A stretch of 64,000 bases of DNA from Streptosporangium nondiastaticum (GCF_003011965.1 NZ_PXWG01000015.1:32719-96718); one strand, 5' to 3'. Counted from the stretch's first letter, positions 52,045-60,998 are shown. Numbers and translations: made by a program. The notes: generated from the letters alone by a model not told the origin.

Positions 52045-53207
52045 TGCCCCTGAGCAACCCCCCGGACGTCAGCGACGTCTCCGACGTCATCGTCGTCGGA
52101 GCGGGAGTGGTCGGCGCCGCCTGCGCCTACTACGCCGCCCGCTCCGGCCTCACCGTCACCGTGCTCGACCGCGGCCCCGTCGCCGGCGGGACCACGGGCG
52201 CCGGCGAAGGCAACCTCCTGGTCTCCGACAAGGAACCCGGCCCCGAGCTCGAACTGGCCCTGCTCTCCACCCGGTTGTGGCAGGAGCTGGCCCGGGAGCT
52301 CCCCGCCCGGATCGAGTACGAGGCCAAGGGCGGCCTCGTCGTCGCCTCCGACGCCGCCGGCATGGCCGCGCTGCGGAAGTTCGCCGCCGCCCAGGCCGAG
52401 GCGGGCGTCACCGCCGAGGAGATACCCGCCGGCCGGCTGCACGAACTGGAGCCGCACCTGGCACCCGGCCTCGGCGGCGGCTTCCACTACCCGCAGGACG
52501 CCCAGGTCCAGCCCGCCCTCGCCGCCGCCCACCTGCTGCGCGCCTCGGGCGCCCGGGTGCGCACCGGCGAAGAGGTCACCGCCGTCCTCACCGGCGCGCA
52601 CGGCGAGGTGCGGGGCGTCCGCACGGCCGCGGGCGACCTGCACGCCCCGCACGTCGTCAATGCCGCAGGCACCTGGGGTGGCGACGTGGCCCGGCTCGCC
52701 GGCGCCCACCTGCCCGTGCTGCCCCGCCGCGGCTTCGTGCTCGTCACCGAACCCCTGCCGCGCGTGGTCCGGCACAAGGTCTACGCGGCCGACTACGTCG
52801 CCGACGTGGCCAGCGGATCCGCCGCGCTGCAGACCTCCGCGGTGGTCGAGGGCACCCCGGCGGGGCCGGTCCTCATCGGCGCCAGCCGCGAACGGGTCGA
52901 CTTCGACCGCACGCTGTCCGTCGAGGCGCTCCGCCGCCTCGCCGCACAGGCCACCGCGCTCTTCCCGGTCCTGGCCCGGGTACGGGCCATCCGCACGTAC
53001 GCCGGCTTCCGCCCGTACCTGCCCGACCACCTGCCCGCCATCGGCCCCGACCCCCGCGTCCCCGGACTGCTGCACGCCTGCGGCCACGAAGGCGCGGGCA
53101 TCGGGCTCGCCCCGGGGACGGGGGCGCTGATCGCAGCGATCCTGGCGGGCAGGGAACCTCCCGTGTCCCCGGCACCCTTCAGGCCCGACCGCTTCGGGCC
53201 GGCGTGA
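52044..53207 (+). CDS. D-hydroxyproline dehydrogenase, DAO-type FAD subunit
   Basis: 387 aa. N-terminal FAD motif DVIVVGAGVVGAACAYYAAR, a DAO body (FHYPQDAQVQPALAAAHLLR, VVNAAGTWGGDVARLAG) and a C-terminal FAD contact (CGHEGAGIGLAPGTG). It matches the beta subunit of the multi-subunit opine/D-hydroxyproline oxidases. With the 2Fe-2S and NAD(P)-type FAD subunits downstream it should oxidise cis-4-hydroxy-D-proline to pyrroline-4-hydroxy-2-carboxylate. GTG 52044 has no ribosome site and touches operator C. First gene of a six-gene operon. Confidence 0.87.
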   Translation: MPLSNPPDVSDVSDVIVVGAGVVGAACAYYAARSGLTVTVLDRGPVAGGTTGAGEGNLLVSDKEPGPELELALLSTRLWQELARELPARIEYEAKGGLVVASDAAGMAALRKFAAAQAEAGVTAEEIPAGRLHELEPHLAPGLGGGFHYPQDAQVQPALAAAHLLRASGARVRTGEEVTAVLTGAHGEVRGVRTAAGDLHAPHVVNAAGTWGGDVARLAGAHLPVLPRRGFVLVTEPLPRVVRHKVYAADYVADVASGSAALQTSAVVEGTPAGPVLIGASRERVDFDRTLSVEALRRLAAQATALFPVLARVRAIRTYAGFRPYLPDHLPAIGPDPRVPGLLHACGHEGAGIGLAPGTGALIAAILAGREPPVSPAPFRPDRFGPA

Positions 53208-53302
53208 GCGCCCGCCGGTCCGGCCGGCGCCGTCACCGCGCCCCGGGCGCCGGGCGCCCGCAGTCCCCCCGAGCCAGCACCCCAGCCGGAAGGAGTCCCG
53301 CC

Positions 53303-53623
53303 GTGGCGCGTGACCGCACCCCCGCCGACCTCGTCGGCGCGGACCCCGGACCGCCCTTCGAGATCACCTTCGACGGCCGCCCGGTCACCGCCCTGCCCGG
53401 CCAGTCCGTCGCCGCCGCCCTGTGGGGCGCGGGCATCCTCGCCTGGCGCACCACCCGGAACGGCGGCCGCCCGCGCGGCGCCTTCTGCGGCATCGGGCAG
53501 TGCTACGACTGCCTCGCCACGGTCAACGGGGAGCCCAACCGGCGGGCCTGCCTCGTCCCCGCGCGGCCCGGCGACGCGATCACCACTCAGGAGGGACACG
53601 GCCATGCCGGGCTCGCCGTCTGA
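53303..53623 (+). CDS. 2Fe-2S small subunit of the D-hydroxyproline dehydrogenase
   Basis: 106 aa. A plant-ferredoxin-like domain: ITFDGRPVTALPGQSVAAAL, then cysteine ligands in FCGIGQCYDCLATVNG and RRACLVP (C-x4-C-x2-C plus a fourth). It transfers electrons between the flavin subunits. GTG 53303 has AAGGAG at 8 nt. It overlaps the next gene by 20 nt. This small gene is easily missed. Confidence 0.88.
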   Translation: MARDRTPADLVGADPGPPFEITFDGRPVTALPGQSVAAALWGAGILAWRTTRNGGRPRGAFCGIGQCYDCLATVNGEPNRRACLVPARPGDAITTQEGHGHAGLAV

Positions 53624-55157
53624 ACCGTACGAGGCCCGTGAACGGTGCGAGGCCTGTGAACCATACGAGGCCTGTGAACCGTACGAGGGGTCTCAACAGC
53701 ATGTGGCGTCCGCGCCGTCCGAGCCGTACGACCTCGCCGTGATCGGCGCGGGCCCCGCCGGCCTCGCCGGAGCCGTCACCGCCCGCACACTCGGCCTGTC
53801 CGTCGCCCTCCTGGACGCCGCCCCGCGGACCGGCGGCCAGTACTTCCGCCACCCGGCCCCGGGCCTGGGCGCCGCGCGCCCGCAGGCCCTGCACCACGAC
53901 TGGGCCGAGTTCACCGCACTCCGCCGCCGCTTCGAGGAGAGCGAGGCCGCCCACCTCGCCCACCACCACGTCTGGACCGTCACCCGGCAGGACGACGACG
54001 GCACGTGGACCGTGCACGCCCTCACCGGACCCGACGCCGCAAGCGGCACCCCGGCCCGGGTCCGGGCCCGTGCCGTCCTCCTCGCGACCGGCGCGTACGA
54101 GCGGCAACTCCCCTTCCCCGGCTGGACCCTGCCCGGCGTCGTGGGCGCCGGCGGCGCCCAGGCCATGCTCAAGGCCGGGCTCGTGCTGCCCGGGCGGCGG
54201 ATCGTCGTCGCGGGCAGCGGTCCGCTCCTGCTCGCCGTCGCCTCCTCCCTCGCCGCCGCGGGCGCCCGCGTCCCCGCCGTGGTCGAGGCCTCCGGCTACC
54301 TCGGCTACGCCCGCAGCCCGCGCGCCCTCGCCACCAGCCCCCACAAGCTCCTCGAAGCAGCCGTCCACGGCTCCGCACTGCTGCGCCACCGCACGCCGCT
54401 GCGCACCCGCAGCGCCGTCACCGAAGTGCACGGCACCGACCGCGTCGAAGCCGTCACCGTCTCCCGGCTCGACCGCGCCTGGCGGCCCGTGCCGGGCACG
54501 GGCCGCCGCATCGCCTGCGACGCGCTGGCCGTCGGCCACGGACTCGTGCCCCAGATCGAACTGGCCACCGGCCTGGGCTGCGCGACCCGCCACACCCCCG
54601 ACGGCACGCACGCCCTCGCCCTCGACGCCCTCCAGGAGACCTCGGTGCCCGGCCTGTGGGCCGCGGGCGAGACCGGCGGAACCGGCGGCTGGCAACTCGC
54701 CCGCACCGAGGGTGAACTGGCGGCCATCGCGGTGGCCGCCCGGCTGCGCGGACTCCCCGCCCTCACCCGCAGCCGGCGCGCCCGGGACCTGGCCCGCCGC
54801 CGCGACCGCATGCGTGCCTTCGCCGACGCCATGGCCGCCGCCCACGCACCCGGCCCCGGCTGGACCTCCTGGCTCCCCGACGACACCGAGGTCTGCCGCT
54901 GCGAGGAGGTGACCGCCGGCGGCATCCGCGAGGCCGCCGGCGAACTCGGCGCCCGCGACGCCCGCACCGTCAAGCTCCTCACCCGGGCCGGCATGGGCTG
55001 GTGCCAGGGCCGCATGTGCGGCGCGGCGGTGGCCTGCCTGGCGGCGTCCGGTACGGCGCAGGGGACCGTACCGCCGTCCGCCGAGCGCCGACCGCTCGCC
55101 GTGCCCGTACCCCTGGGAACCCTGGCCACCGGTCCGGAGGAACCCGGCACCACGTAA
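53604..55157 (+). CDS. D-hydroxyproline dehydrogenase, large FAD subunit
   Basis: 517 aa. After an unusual 35-residue leader, a two-dinucleotide-binding-domain flavoprotein begins (DLAVIGAGPAGLAGAVTART; second GxGxxG at VVAGSGPLLLAVASSLA). A C-terminal BFD-like cluster domain has VCRCEEVTAGGIREA and GWCQGRMCGAAV (C-x-C and C-x4-C). This is the alpha subunit of hydroxyproline/opine dehydrogenases. The leader contains tandem hexapeptide repeats CEPYEA encoded by 18-bp DNA repeats (about 53645-53690) and several extra cysteines, not a feature I know from homologues. ATG 53604 has GGAGG at 9 nt. Confidence 0.87.
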   Translation: MPGSPSEPYEARERCEACEPYEACEPYEGSQQHVASAPSEPYDLAVIGAGPAGLAGAVTARTLGLSVALLDAAPRTGGQYFRHPAPGLGAARPQALHHDWAEFTALRRRFEESEAAHLAHHHVWTVTRQDDDGTWTVHALTGPDAASGTPARVRARAVLLATGAYERQLPFPGWTLPGVVGAGGAQAMLKAGLVLPGRRIVVAGSGPLLLAVASSLAAAGARVPAVVEASGYLGYARSPRALATSPHKLLEAAVHGSALLRHRTPLRTRSAVTEVHGTDRVEAVTVSRLDRAWRPVPGTGRRIACDALAVGHGLVPQIELATGLGCATRHTPDGTHALALDALQETSVPGLWAAGETGGTGGWQLARTEGELAAIAVAARLRGLPALTRSRRARDLARRRDRMRAFADAMAAAHAPGPGWTSWLPDDTEVCRCEEVTAGGIREAAGELGARDARTVKLLTRAGMGWCQGRMCGAAVACLAASGTAQGTVPPSAERRPLAVPVPLGTLATGPEEPGTT

Positions 55158-55220
55158 ACCGCACTCCCACCCGTCCCGCATCCGCCCTACGCCACAGCAC
55201 GTCATAGAAGGGTTTCCGGC

Positions 55221-56129
55221 ATGACCACCGCCTCCTGGACCACCGACCGCCCCTGGCGCGGCGTGATGGTCGCCACCGCGCTCCCGCTGCGCGAGGACCT
55301 CACCGTCGACCACGACGCCTACGCCGCACACGTCCGCCACCTCCTGGACAACGGCTGCGACGGCGTCGTCCCCAACGGCTCCCTCGGCGAGTACCAGACC
55401 CTCACTCCGATCGAGCGCGCCCGGGTCGTGCGCACCGCCGTCGAGGCCGCCGGCGATCCGGCCCGGGTGATGCCCGGCGTCGCCGCCTACGGCAGCGCCG
55501 AGGCCCGCCGCTGGGCCGACCAGGCCGCCGAGGCCGGCTGCGGCTCCGTCCTGCTGCTCCCGCCCAACGCCTACCGCGCCGGCGAGGAGGCCGTGCGCGC
55601 CCACTACGCGGACGTCGCCCGCGCCGGGATACCCGTCGTCGCCTACAACAACCCCATCGACACCAAGGTCGACCTGACCCCCGGCCTGCTCGCCCGGCTC
55701 CACGCCGACGGCAGCATCGTGGCCGTCAAGGAGTTCACCGGCGACGTCCGGCGCGCCTACGAGATCGCCGAACTCGCCCCCGACCTCGACCTGCTGGTCG
55801 GCGCCGACGACGTCCTCCTGGAGCTCGCCACCGCGGGCGCCGCCGGCTGGATCGCCGGCTACCCCAACGCCTTCCCCGCCACCTGCGCGGCGCTCTACCG
55901 CGCCGCCGTCGCCGGTGACCTGCAGACGGCACTGCCGCTCTACCGCTCGCTGCACCCCCTGCTGCGCTGGGACTCCAGGACGGAGTTCGTGCAGGCCATC
56001 AAGCTCTCCATGGACCTCACCGGACAGCACGGCGGCCCCACCCGCCCGCCGCGCCTGCCGCTCACGGGCGAGGCGGAGGCCGCGGTGCGCGCCGCCACGG
56101 AGAAGGCCGTCGCCGACGGCCACCACTGA
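55221..56129 (+). CDS. DapA-family deaminase/dehydratase (pyrroline-4-hydroxy-2-carboxylate deaminase type)
   Basis: 302 aa TIM barrel of the dihydrodipicolinate synthase superfamily. Schiff-base Lys170 (SIVAVKEFTGD), Tyr142 (VVAYNNPID), and the pyruvate-type loop GSLGEYQTLTPIER. In the hydroxyproline pathway such a protein removes ammonia from pyrroline-4-hydroxy-2-carboxylate to give alpha-ketoglutarate semialdehyde. The operon place between oxidase and epimerase makes this role more likely than lysine biosynthesis. ATG 55221, with AAGGG 10 nt upstream. Confidence 0.87.
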   Translation: MTTASWTTDRPWRGVMVATALPLREDLTVDHDAYAAHVRHLLDNGCDGVVPNGSLGEYQTLTPIERARVVRTAVEAAGDPARVMPGVAAYGSAEARRWADQAAEAGCGSVLLLPPNAYRAGEEAVRAHYADVARAGIPVVAYNNPIDTKVDLTPGLLARLHADGSIVAVKEFTGDVRRAYEIAELAPDLDLLVGADDVLLELATAGAAGWIAGYPNAFPATCAALYRAAVAGDLQTALPLYRSLHPLLRWDSRTEFVQAIKLSMDLTGQHGGPTRPPRLPLTGEAEAAVRAATEKAVADGHH

Positions 56130-56156
56130 CCCCGTACCGACAGCGGAAGGACGTCC

Positions 56157-57161
56157 GTGCGAACCCGTCACATCTTCCATGCCGTCGACTCGCACACCGA
56201 GGGCATGCCCACGCGCGTCATCACCGGTGGCGTCGGCGTGATCCCCGGCGCCACCATGGCCGAGCGCCGGCTCCACTTCATCGAGCACATGGACCACCTC
56301 CGCACGCTCCTGATGTACGAGCCGCGCGGGCACGCCTCCATGAGCGGCGCGATCCTCCAGCCGCCCACCCGGCCGGACGCGGACTACGGCGTCCTCTACA
56401 TCGAGGTCTCCGGGGTGCTGCCCATGTGCGGGCACGGCACCATCGGAGTCGCGACCGTGCTCGTCGAAACCGGCATGGTGCCGGTCAGCGAGCCCGTCAC
56501 CACCGTGCGCCTCGACACCCCCGCCGGCCTGATCACCGTCGACGTGCAGGTCGAGGACGGCGCCGCCAAGTCCGTCACGCTCACCAACGTGCCCTCCTTC
56601 TGCCTCGGCCTCGACCGCAAGGCGGACGTGCCGGGGTACGGGACGGTCACCTACGACCTCGCCTTCGGCGGCAACTTCTACGCCTTCGCCGAACTCGACG
56701 CCCTGGGACTGCCCTTCGACCGCGAGCGCAAGGGCGACCTGCTCGCCGCCGGGCTCGCTCTCATGGACGCGATCAACGCTTCGCCCGACCGGCCCGTCCA
56801 CCCCGAGCACCCCGGGATCAGCGGCCTCAAACACGTCTACCTCGCCGCCCCCGGCTCGGACGCGCACCACTCCCGGCACGCCATGGCCATCCACCCCGGC
56901 TGGTTCGACCGGTCGCCCTGCGGCACCGGCACCTCCGCCCGGATGGCCCAGCTGCACGCCCGCGGCGCGCTCCCGCTGGAGCGCGACTTCGTCAACGAGT
57001 CCTTCATCGGCACCCGGTTCACCGGCCGCCTGGTGGGGGAGACGCAGGTCGCCGGCGTGCCGGCGGTCGTGCCCGCCGTCACCGGACGCGCCTGGATCAC
57101 CGGCACCGCCCAGTACTTCCTCGACCCGGACGACCCCTTCCCCGGAGGTTTCCTCCTGTGA
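56157..57161 (+). CDS. 4-hydroxyproline 2-epimerase (proline racemase family)
   Basis: 334 aa. Both catalytic cysteines are present: C91 in LPMCGHGTIG and C255 in RSPCGTGTSA, so the protein is an epimerase or racemase and not a trans-3-hydroxyproline dehydratase. The N-terminal IFHAVDSHTEGMPTRVITGG is typical of the family. It should interconvert trans-4-hydroxy-L-proline and cis-4-hydroxy-D-proline, feeding the oxidase upstream. GTG 56157 has AAGGA at 6 nt. It overlaps the dehydrogenase gene as GTGA. Confidence 0.91.
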   Translation: MRTRHIFHAVDSHTEGMPTRVITGGVGVIPGATMAERRLHFIEHMDHLRTLLMYEPRGHASMSGAILQPPTRPDADYGVLYIEVSGVLPMCGHGTIGVATVLVETGMVPVSEPVTTVRLDTPAGLITVDVQVEDGAAKSVTLTNVPSFCLGLDRKADVPGYGTVTYDLAFGGNFYAFAELDALGLPFDRERKGDLLAAGLALMDAINASPDRPVHPEHPGISGLKHVYLAAPGSDAHHSRHAMAIHPGWFDRSPCGTGTSARMAQLHARGALPLERDFVNESFIGTRFTGRLVGETQVAGVPAVVPAVTGRAWITGTAQYFLDPDDPFPGGFLL

Positions 57162-58531
57162 CCGCCGCCCCCGCCACCCCCCTCGTCTCCGTCAACCCGG
57201 CCGACCCCTCCGACGTCGTCACCGAGATCGCCGCGCCCGGCGCCCCGGCCGCCGCCGAGGCCGTCGAACGGGCCCGCGCCGCCCAGCCAGGCTGGGCCCG
57301 CGCCGGCGCCGCCGCCCGCTCCTCGGCCCTCGGGGCCATCGCCTCGTCCGTCGAGTCCGCCGCCGGTGAACTCGCCGCCCTCGCCGTGCGCGAGACGGGC
57401 AAACCCCTCGCCGAGGCACGGGCCGAGGTCGCGCGCACGGCCGCGATCTGGCGGTACTACGCCCAGGCCCCCTACGAGGCGGCCGGCACGGTCCACGAGA
57501 CGGCCGCCGGAGCCGGGCTGCTGCTCACCCGCCGCCGCCCGCACGGCGTCGCCGGCCTGATCACGCCCTGGAACTTCCCCTTCGCCATCCCGTCCTGGAA
57601 GGCCGCGCCCGCCCTGGCGGTGGGCAACACGGTCGTCCTCAAACCGGCGCCCGAGGCCACCGCCTGCGCCCTCCGCCTGGCCGAGCTCGTCCAGGCGGCG
57701 CTGCCGGACGGCGTGTTCACGGTCGTGCCCGGTGGCGCGACGGAAGGCGGCGCCGTCGTCTCGGCCGCCGACGTCGTCTCCTTCACCGGCTCCACCGCGG
57801 CCGGTGACGCCGTCGCCCGGGCCGCCACCGCGCGCGGCGTCCCCGTCCAGGCCGAGACGGGAGGCCTGAACGCGGCGATCGTCCTGCCCGACGCCGACAT
57901 CGGGCGGGCCGCCGCCCACATCGCCGCCGCCCTCGCCGGCTACGCGGGGCAGAAGTGCACCGCCACCAGCCGCGTCATCGCCGTCGGCACCGCCCTCGGC
58001 CCGCTCCGCGAAGCCCTCGCGGAGGTGCTGCGCGCCCTGCCCGTGGGCGACCCGGCCGACCCCGCGACCGTGTGCGGCCCCCTCATCTCGGGCCGGGCCC
58101 GCGACCGCTTCGACCGAGCGCTGACCGGCGCCCCCGTCCTCGCCGCGGGCAGCGCCGCGGACGGCCCCGGCTGGTACGCGGCCCCCACGGTCGCCGAGAA
58201 GGTTCCCGACGGCCACCCGCTGCTCACCGAGGAGGTGTTCGCGCCCGTCGCCGCGCTGCTGCCCGCGGACGACCTGCAGCACGCCGTACGGATCAGCAAC
58301 GCGGTCCCGTACGGGCTGGTCACGTCCGTCCACACCGCCGGGCTGGAAGCGGTGCTGCAAGGGCTCGACGACCTCGACACCGGCATGATCCGCGTCAACG
58401 GGCCGTCCACCGGCGCCGACTTCCACGTGCCGTTCGGCGGGACCAAGGCCTCCGGCCACGGACCCCGCGAACAGGGCCGCGCCGTACTGGACTTCTACAC
58501 CTCCAGTCGCACCTATACCCTGGCACCCTGA
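57158..58531 (+). CDS. Aldehyde dehydrogenase (alpha-ketoglutarate semialdehyde type)
   Basis: 457 aa. ALDH motifs in order: ITPWNFPFAIPSWKAAPALA, FTGSTAAGDAVA, catalytic Glu in VQAETGGLNAAIV, catalytic Cys in YAGQKCTATSRVI, and EEVFAPVAALLP. In this operon it should oxidise alpha-ketoglutarate semialdehyde to 2-oxoglutarate, the last step of hydroxyproline degradation. GTG 57158 overlaps the epimerase stop by four bases and has GGAGG upstream. Final gene of the operon. Confidence 0.9.
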   Translation: MTAAPATPLVSVNPADPSDVVTEIAAPGAPAAAEAVERARAAQPGWARAGAAARSSALGAIASSVESAAGELAALAVRETGKPLAEARAEVARTAAIWRYYAQAPYEAAGTVHETAAGAGLLLTRRRPHGVAGLITPWNFPFAIPSWKAAPALAVGNTVVLKPAPEATACALRLAELVQAALPDGVFTVVPGGATEGGAVVSAADVVSFTGSTAAGDAVARAATARGVPVQAETGGLNAAIVLPDADIGRAAAHIAAALAGYAGQKCTATSRVIAVGTALGPLREALAEVLRALPVGDPADPATVCGPLISGRARDRFDRALTGAPVLAAGSAADGPGWYAAPTVAEKVPDGHPLLTEEVFAPVAALLPADDLQHAVRISNAVPYGLVTSVHTAGLEAVLQGLDDLDTGMIRVNGPSTGADFHVPFGGTKASGHGPREQGRAVLDFYTSSRTYTLAP

Positions 58532-58534
58532 GCA

Positions 58535-58550
58535 AGATGTGACATTGTAC
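58535..58550 (+). promoter_or_regulatory. Operator in front of the GntR gene (site D)
   Basis: GTGACATTGTAC (58539-58550) agrees with the core of sites A-C (GTGAAATTGCAC) at 10 of 12 positions, within ATGTGACATTGTACG. It lies 39 nt before the GntR start, consistent with autoregulation. Confidence 0.6.
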
Positions 58551-58589
58551 GCTTGGTGGTCCAGTCCATCGGGGCACGAAAGGGACATC

Positions 58590-59264
58590 ATGGGCCACCT
58601 CAAACAGCGCAACCTCATCACCGCCACCGAGCGGCTGCGCGACCAGGTCGCCCACGCCCTGCGCGCCGCCCTCATCTCCGGCGAACTCCGCCCCGGCGAG
58701 GTCTACTCCGCCCCGCAGCTCGCGGAGGACTTCGGCATCTCCGCGACCCCGGTGCGCGAGGCCATGCTCGACCTCGCCCGCGAGGGCCTGGTCGAGCCGG
58801 TCCGCAACAAGGGCTTCCGGGTCACCGAGGTCAACGAGCGCGACCTCGACCAGTACACCGAGATCCGCACGCTCATCGAGGTCCCCATGACCGGCCGGAT
58901 CACCCGCGCCGCGGCCCGCGAGGACCTCGAAGCGCTCCGCCCGGTCGCCGAGGAGATCGTGCGCGCCGCCCGCGACCACGACCTCATCGGCTATCTGGAA
59001 GCCGACCGGCAGTTCCACCTCACGCTGCTGGCCCTCTCCGGCAACGAACGCCTCGTCGAGACGGTCGGCGACCTGCGCAAGCGCTCGCGCCTGTACGGGC
59101 TGACCGCGCTCGACGAGCGCGGCGACCTCATCCCCTCCGCCGAGGAACACCTCGAACTCCTGGACCTGATGCTCGCGGGCGACGCCAAGGGCGCCGAGAA
59201 GTGCATGGCCCGCCACCTCGGCCACGTGCGCTCCCTGTGGGCGAAGGACGGCGGCAAGCCGTGA
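58590..59264 (+). CDS. GntR family (FCD/VanR-type) regulator of the collagen-hydroxyproline regulon
   Basis: 224 aa. N-terminal winged helix (ELRPGEVYSAPQLAEDFGIS, then TPVREAMLDLAREGLV) and a C-terminal all-helical FCD domain with probable metal/ligand residues (D and H in YLEADRQFHLTLLALSGN and ARHLGHVRSL). It directly follows the catabolic operon, and an operator-like dyad precedes it. It probably represses collagenase, peptide transport and hydroxyproline genes until an intermediate such as hydroxyproline appears. ATG 58590 has GGGA at 5 nt. The next gene overlaps as GTGA. Confidence 0.87.
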   Translation: MGHLKQRNLITATERLRDQVAHALRAALISGELRPGEVYSAPQLAEDFGISATPVREAMLDLAREGLVEPVRNKGFRVTEVNERDLDQYTEIRTLIEVPMTGRITRAAAREDLEALRPVAEEIVRAARDHDLIGYLEADRQFHLTLLALSGNERLVETVGDLRKRSRLYGLTALDERGDLIPSAEEHLELLDLMLAGDAKGAEKCMARHLGHVRSLWAKDGGKP

Positions 59265-59698
59265 CGCTGCGACTCACGTGCCGGGACTTCGCGGCACCGG
59301 ACCTCCCGCGCCGCGGGCTCGCACCGCAGGAGATCCACCCGGCCATGCTGCTCGCCGACATCGAGGCGGAGCTGACCTGCTGGGACGGCGACGATGCCCT
59401 GTGGACCGAGGAGCGGTTCCCCGTCGCCGAACTCGCGCACTCCCTGGCGCTCCGGCTCCGGAGCCCGGACGCGGGGGCCCGGGACTTCGCGCTCGACTCG
59501 GTGAGCGCGGACCCGGGGCTCGTGCGGATCGCGCGCTCCGAAGGCGGCTGGAGCGTGGGGTTCCTCTTCGCGCCCGGCGTGTGGTCCGCGCCCGTCGCGT
59601 GGGAGGACCTCGTCGCGGCCAGCAGGCAGTTCGTCCACGCCGTACGCGAAGGCGTCGCCTCGATCGGGATCGATCCCGCGTTCCTCCCCGAGGTCTGA
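59261..59698 (+). CDS. Small protein of unknown function translated with the GntR gene
   Basis: 145 aa, no signal peptide. The GTG at 59261 overlaps the GntR stop (GTGA), so it is translationally coupled. It contains HPAMLLADIEAELTCWDGDD and WSVGFLFAPGVWSAPVAWED; I recall this pattern from DUF7878 proteins of Streptomyces, which have no known function. Coupling may be incidental, since this family also occurs alone. Confidence 0.72.
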   Translation: MTLRLTCRDFAAPDLPRRGLAPQEIHPAMLLADIEAELTCWDGDDALWTEERFPVAELAHSLALRLRSPDAGARDFALDSVSADPGLVRIARSEGGWSVGFLFAPGVWSAPVAWEDLVAASRQFVHAVREGVASIGIDPAFLPEV

Positions 59699-59717
59699 TG
59701 CCTCTGCCCGGGTGTGG

Positions 59718-60254
59718 TCAGTTCTCCACCGTCTGGACCTGCGGCGGGTGGCCGTTCCAGGTGACGAACAGGGACGTCGTCCTCGTGCCGGCCATGAAGT
59801 CCACCCGGATCCACGCGCTCTGCTTCCACACGCGCATCTGCCAGCCCTCGTCCGGCGTCGCCGAGACGAGCGCCGCCGAGGACTCACCCAGGTCGAAGAC
59901 CGCCCGCCCGCCCCGGACGGGGAAGCTCTTCACCTCTCCGTTGCCGCCCGACGGCGACGGCGACGGCGACGAAGGCGGGGAGCCGGGCCGCGGTGACGCG
60001 TCCGGCACGGGCGCGGCGCTGCTGCGGGACGGTGAGGGAGAGGCCGGTTGTTCCGCCGTGCGCGGCGTGCGGGCCGGGTCGCTCGCAGCCGGCCCGGGCG
60101 GCGGCGTCGTGCCGGAGATCGGCAGCGCGCGCGGCGGCTCGTAGGCCGTGCCCGTCAGCACCGTCCGCACCCCGTACCAGGACACCGCCATGGCCGCCGC
60201 CGTCGCCAGCACCCACGCCAGGGCCTGCATGATTCCTCGCCTCACCTGGCTCAT
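59718..60254 (-). CDS. Membrane-anchored extracytoplasmic protein divergent from a two-component system
   Basis: 178 aa. One N-terminal transmembrane anchor (about residues 10-30), a Pro/Ser-rich stalk (about 45-105), then a small C-terminal beta domain (KSFPVRGGRAVFDLGESSAA, GWQMRVWKQSAWIRVDFMAG). The family is unrecognised. ATG 60254 has GAGG 5 nt upstream and is only 33 bp from the divergent response-regulator start, so the two promoters must overlap. It could be an accessory or target of the sensor kinase. Confidence 0.78.
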   Translation of the reverse strand: MSQVRRGIMQALAWVLATAAAMAVSWYGVRTVLTGTAYEPPRALPISGTTPPPGPAASDPARTPRTAEQPASPSPSRSSAAPVPDASPRPGSPPSSPSPSPSGGNGEVKSFPVRGGRAVFDLGESSAALVSATPDEGWQMRVWKQSAWIRVDFMAGTRTTSLFVTWNGHPPQVQTVEN

Positions 60255-60287
60255 AGTGCCTCACCCGTATGGCGTACGGTGCGGGCC

Positions 60288-60998
60288 ATGGCAAGACTGC
60301 TCGTAGTCGAGGACGATCCGTTCGTGCGCTCCGCCCTCATCCGGGAGCTGACCGAGGCCGCGCACACCGTACGCAGCGTCGGAACCGCCCTGGAAGCGTT
60401 GCGCGAAGTCGCGCAGGTCGGCTTCGACCTGGTCATCCTCGACCTCGGCCTGCCGGACCTCGACGGGGCGCAGGCCCTGAAGATGCTGCGCGGCATCACC
60501 GACGTGCCGGTCATCGTCGCCACCGCGCGCGACGACGAAGCGGAGATCATCCGGCTGCTCACCGACGGCGCCGACGACTACCTCGTCAAGCCCTTCTCCG
60601 TGGCACACCTGACCGCGCGCATGGCCGCCGTCCTGCGCCGCACGGGCAGGGGCGGCGCCGCGGCGGGCGACCCGGCGCCGTCCGGGGCACTGCGCGTCGG
60701 CGGCCTGGCCGTCGACCCGCTGCGCAGGCTCGCGGAACTCGACGGGACCGCCCTGGACCTGACCCGGCGTGAGTTCGACCTGCTCGCCTACCTGGCCGGC
60801 CGCCCGGGCGTCGTCGTCCCGCGCAAGGAGCTCCTCGCCGAGGTCTGGCAGCAGTCCTACGGCGACGACCAGACCATCGACGTGCACCTGTCCTGGCTGC
60901 GCCGCAAACTCGGCGAGACGGCCGCCAGCCCGCGCTACCTCCACACCGTCCGCGGAGTCGGGGTGAAGCTGGAACAGCCCCCGGCGGAACAGGCATGA
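60288..60998 (+). CDS. OmpR-family response regulator
   Basis: 236 aa. Receiver domain with acidic pocket E8/D9/D10, phospho-acceptor D52 (VILDLGLPDLDG) and Lys in DDYLVKPF. C-terminal winged helix at about 140-232 (LDLTRREFDLLAYLAGRPGV, DDQTIDVHLSWLRRKLGE). It is paired with the kinase overlapping its stop (ATGA). The signal is unknown; the nearby chitinase and the anchored protein are candidate targets. Confidence 0.93.
   Translation: MARLLVVEDDPFVRSALIRELTEAAHTVRSVGTALEALREVAQVGFDLVILDLGLPDLDGAQALKMLRGITDVPVIVATARDDEAEIIRLLTDGADDYLVKPFSVAHLTARMAAVLRRTGRGGAAAGDPAPSGALRVGGLAVDPLRRLAELDGTALDLTRREFDLLAYLAGRPGVVVPRKELLAEVWQQSYGDDQTIDVHLSWLRRKLGETAASPRYLHTVRGVGVKLEQPPAEQA

Noticed and set aside
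55221..56129. Dihydrodipicolinate synthase for lysine biosynthesis
   Set aside because: Same superfamily, but it lies inside a hydroxyproline catabolic operon between the oxidase and epimerase genes.
53580..56957. An 1,125-codon minus-strand open frame across the hydroxyproline operon
   Set aside because: Antisense artefact of high GC content; the plus strand encodes clear flavoenzyme, DapA and epimerase families in tightly coupled frames.
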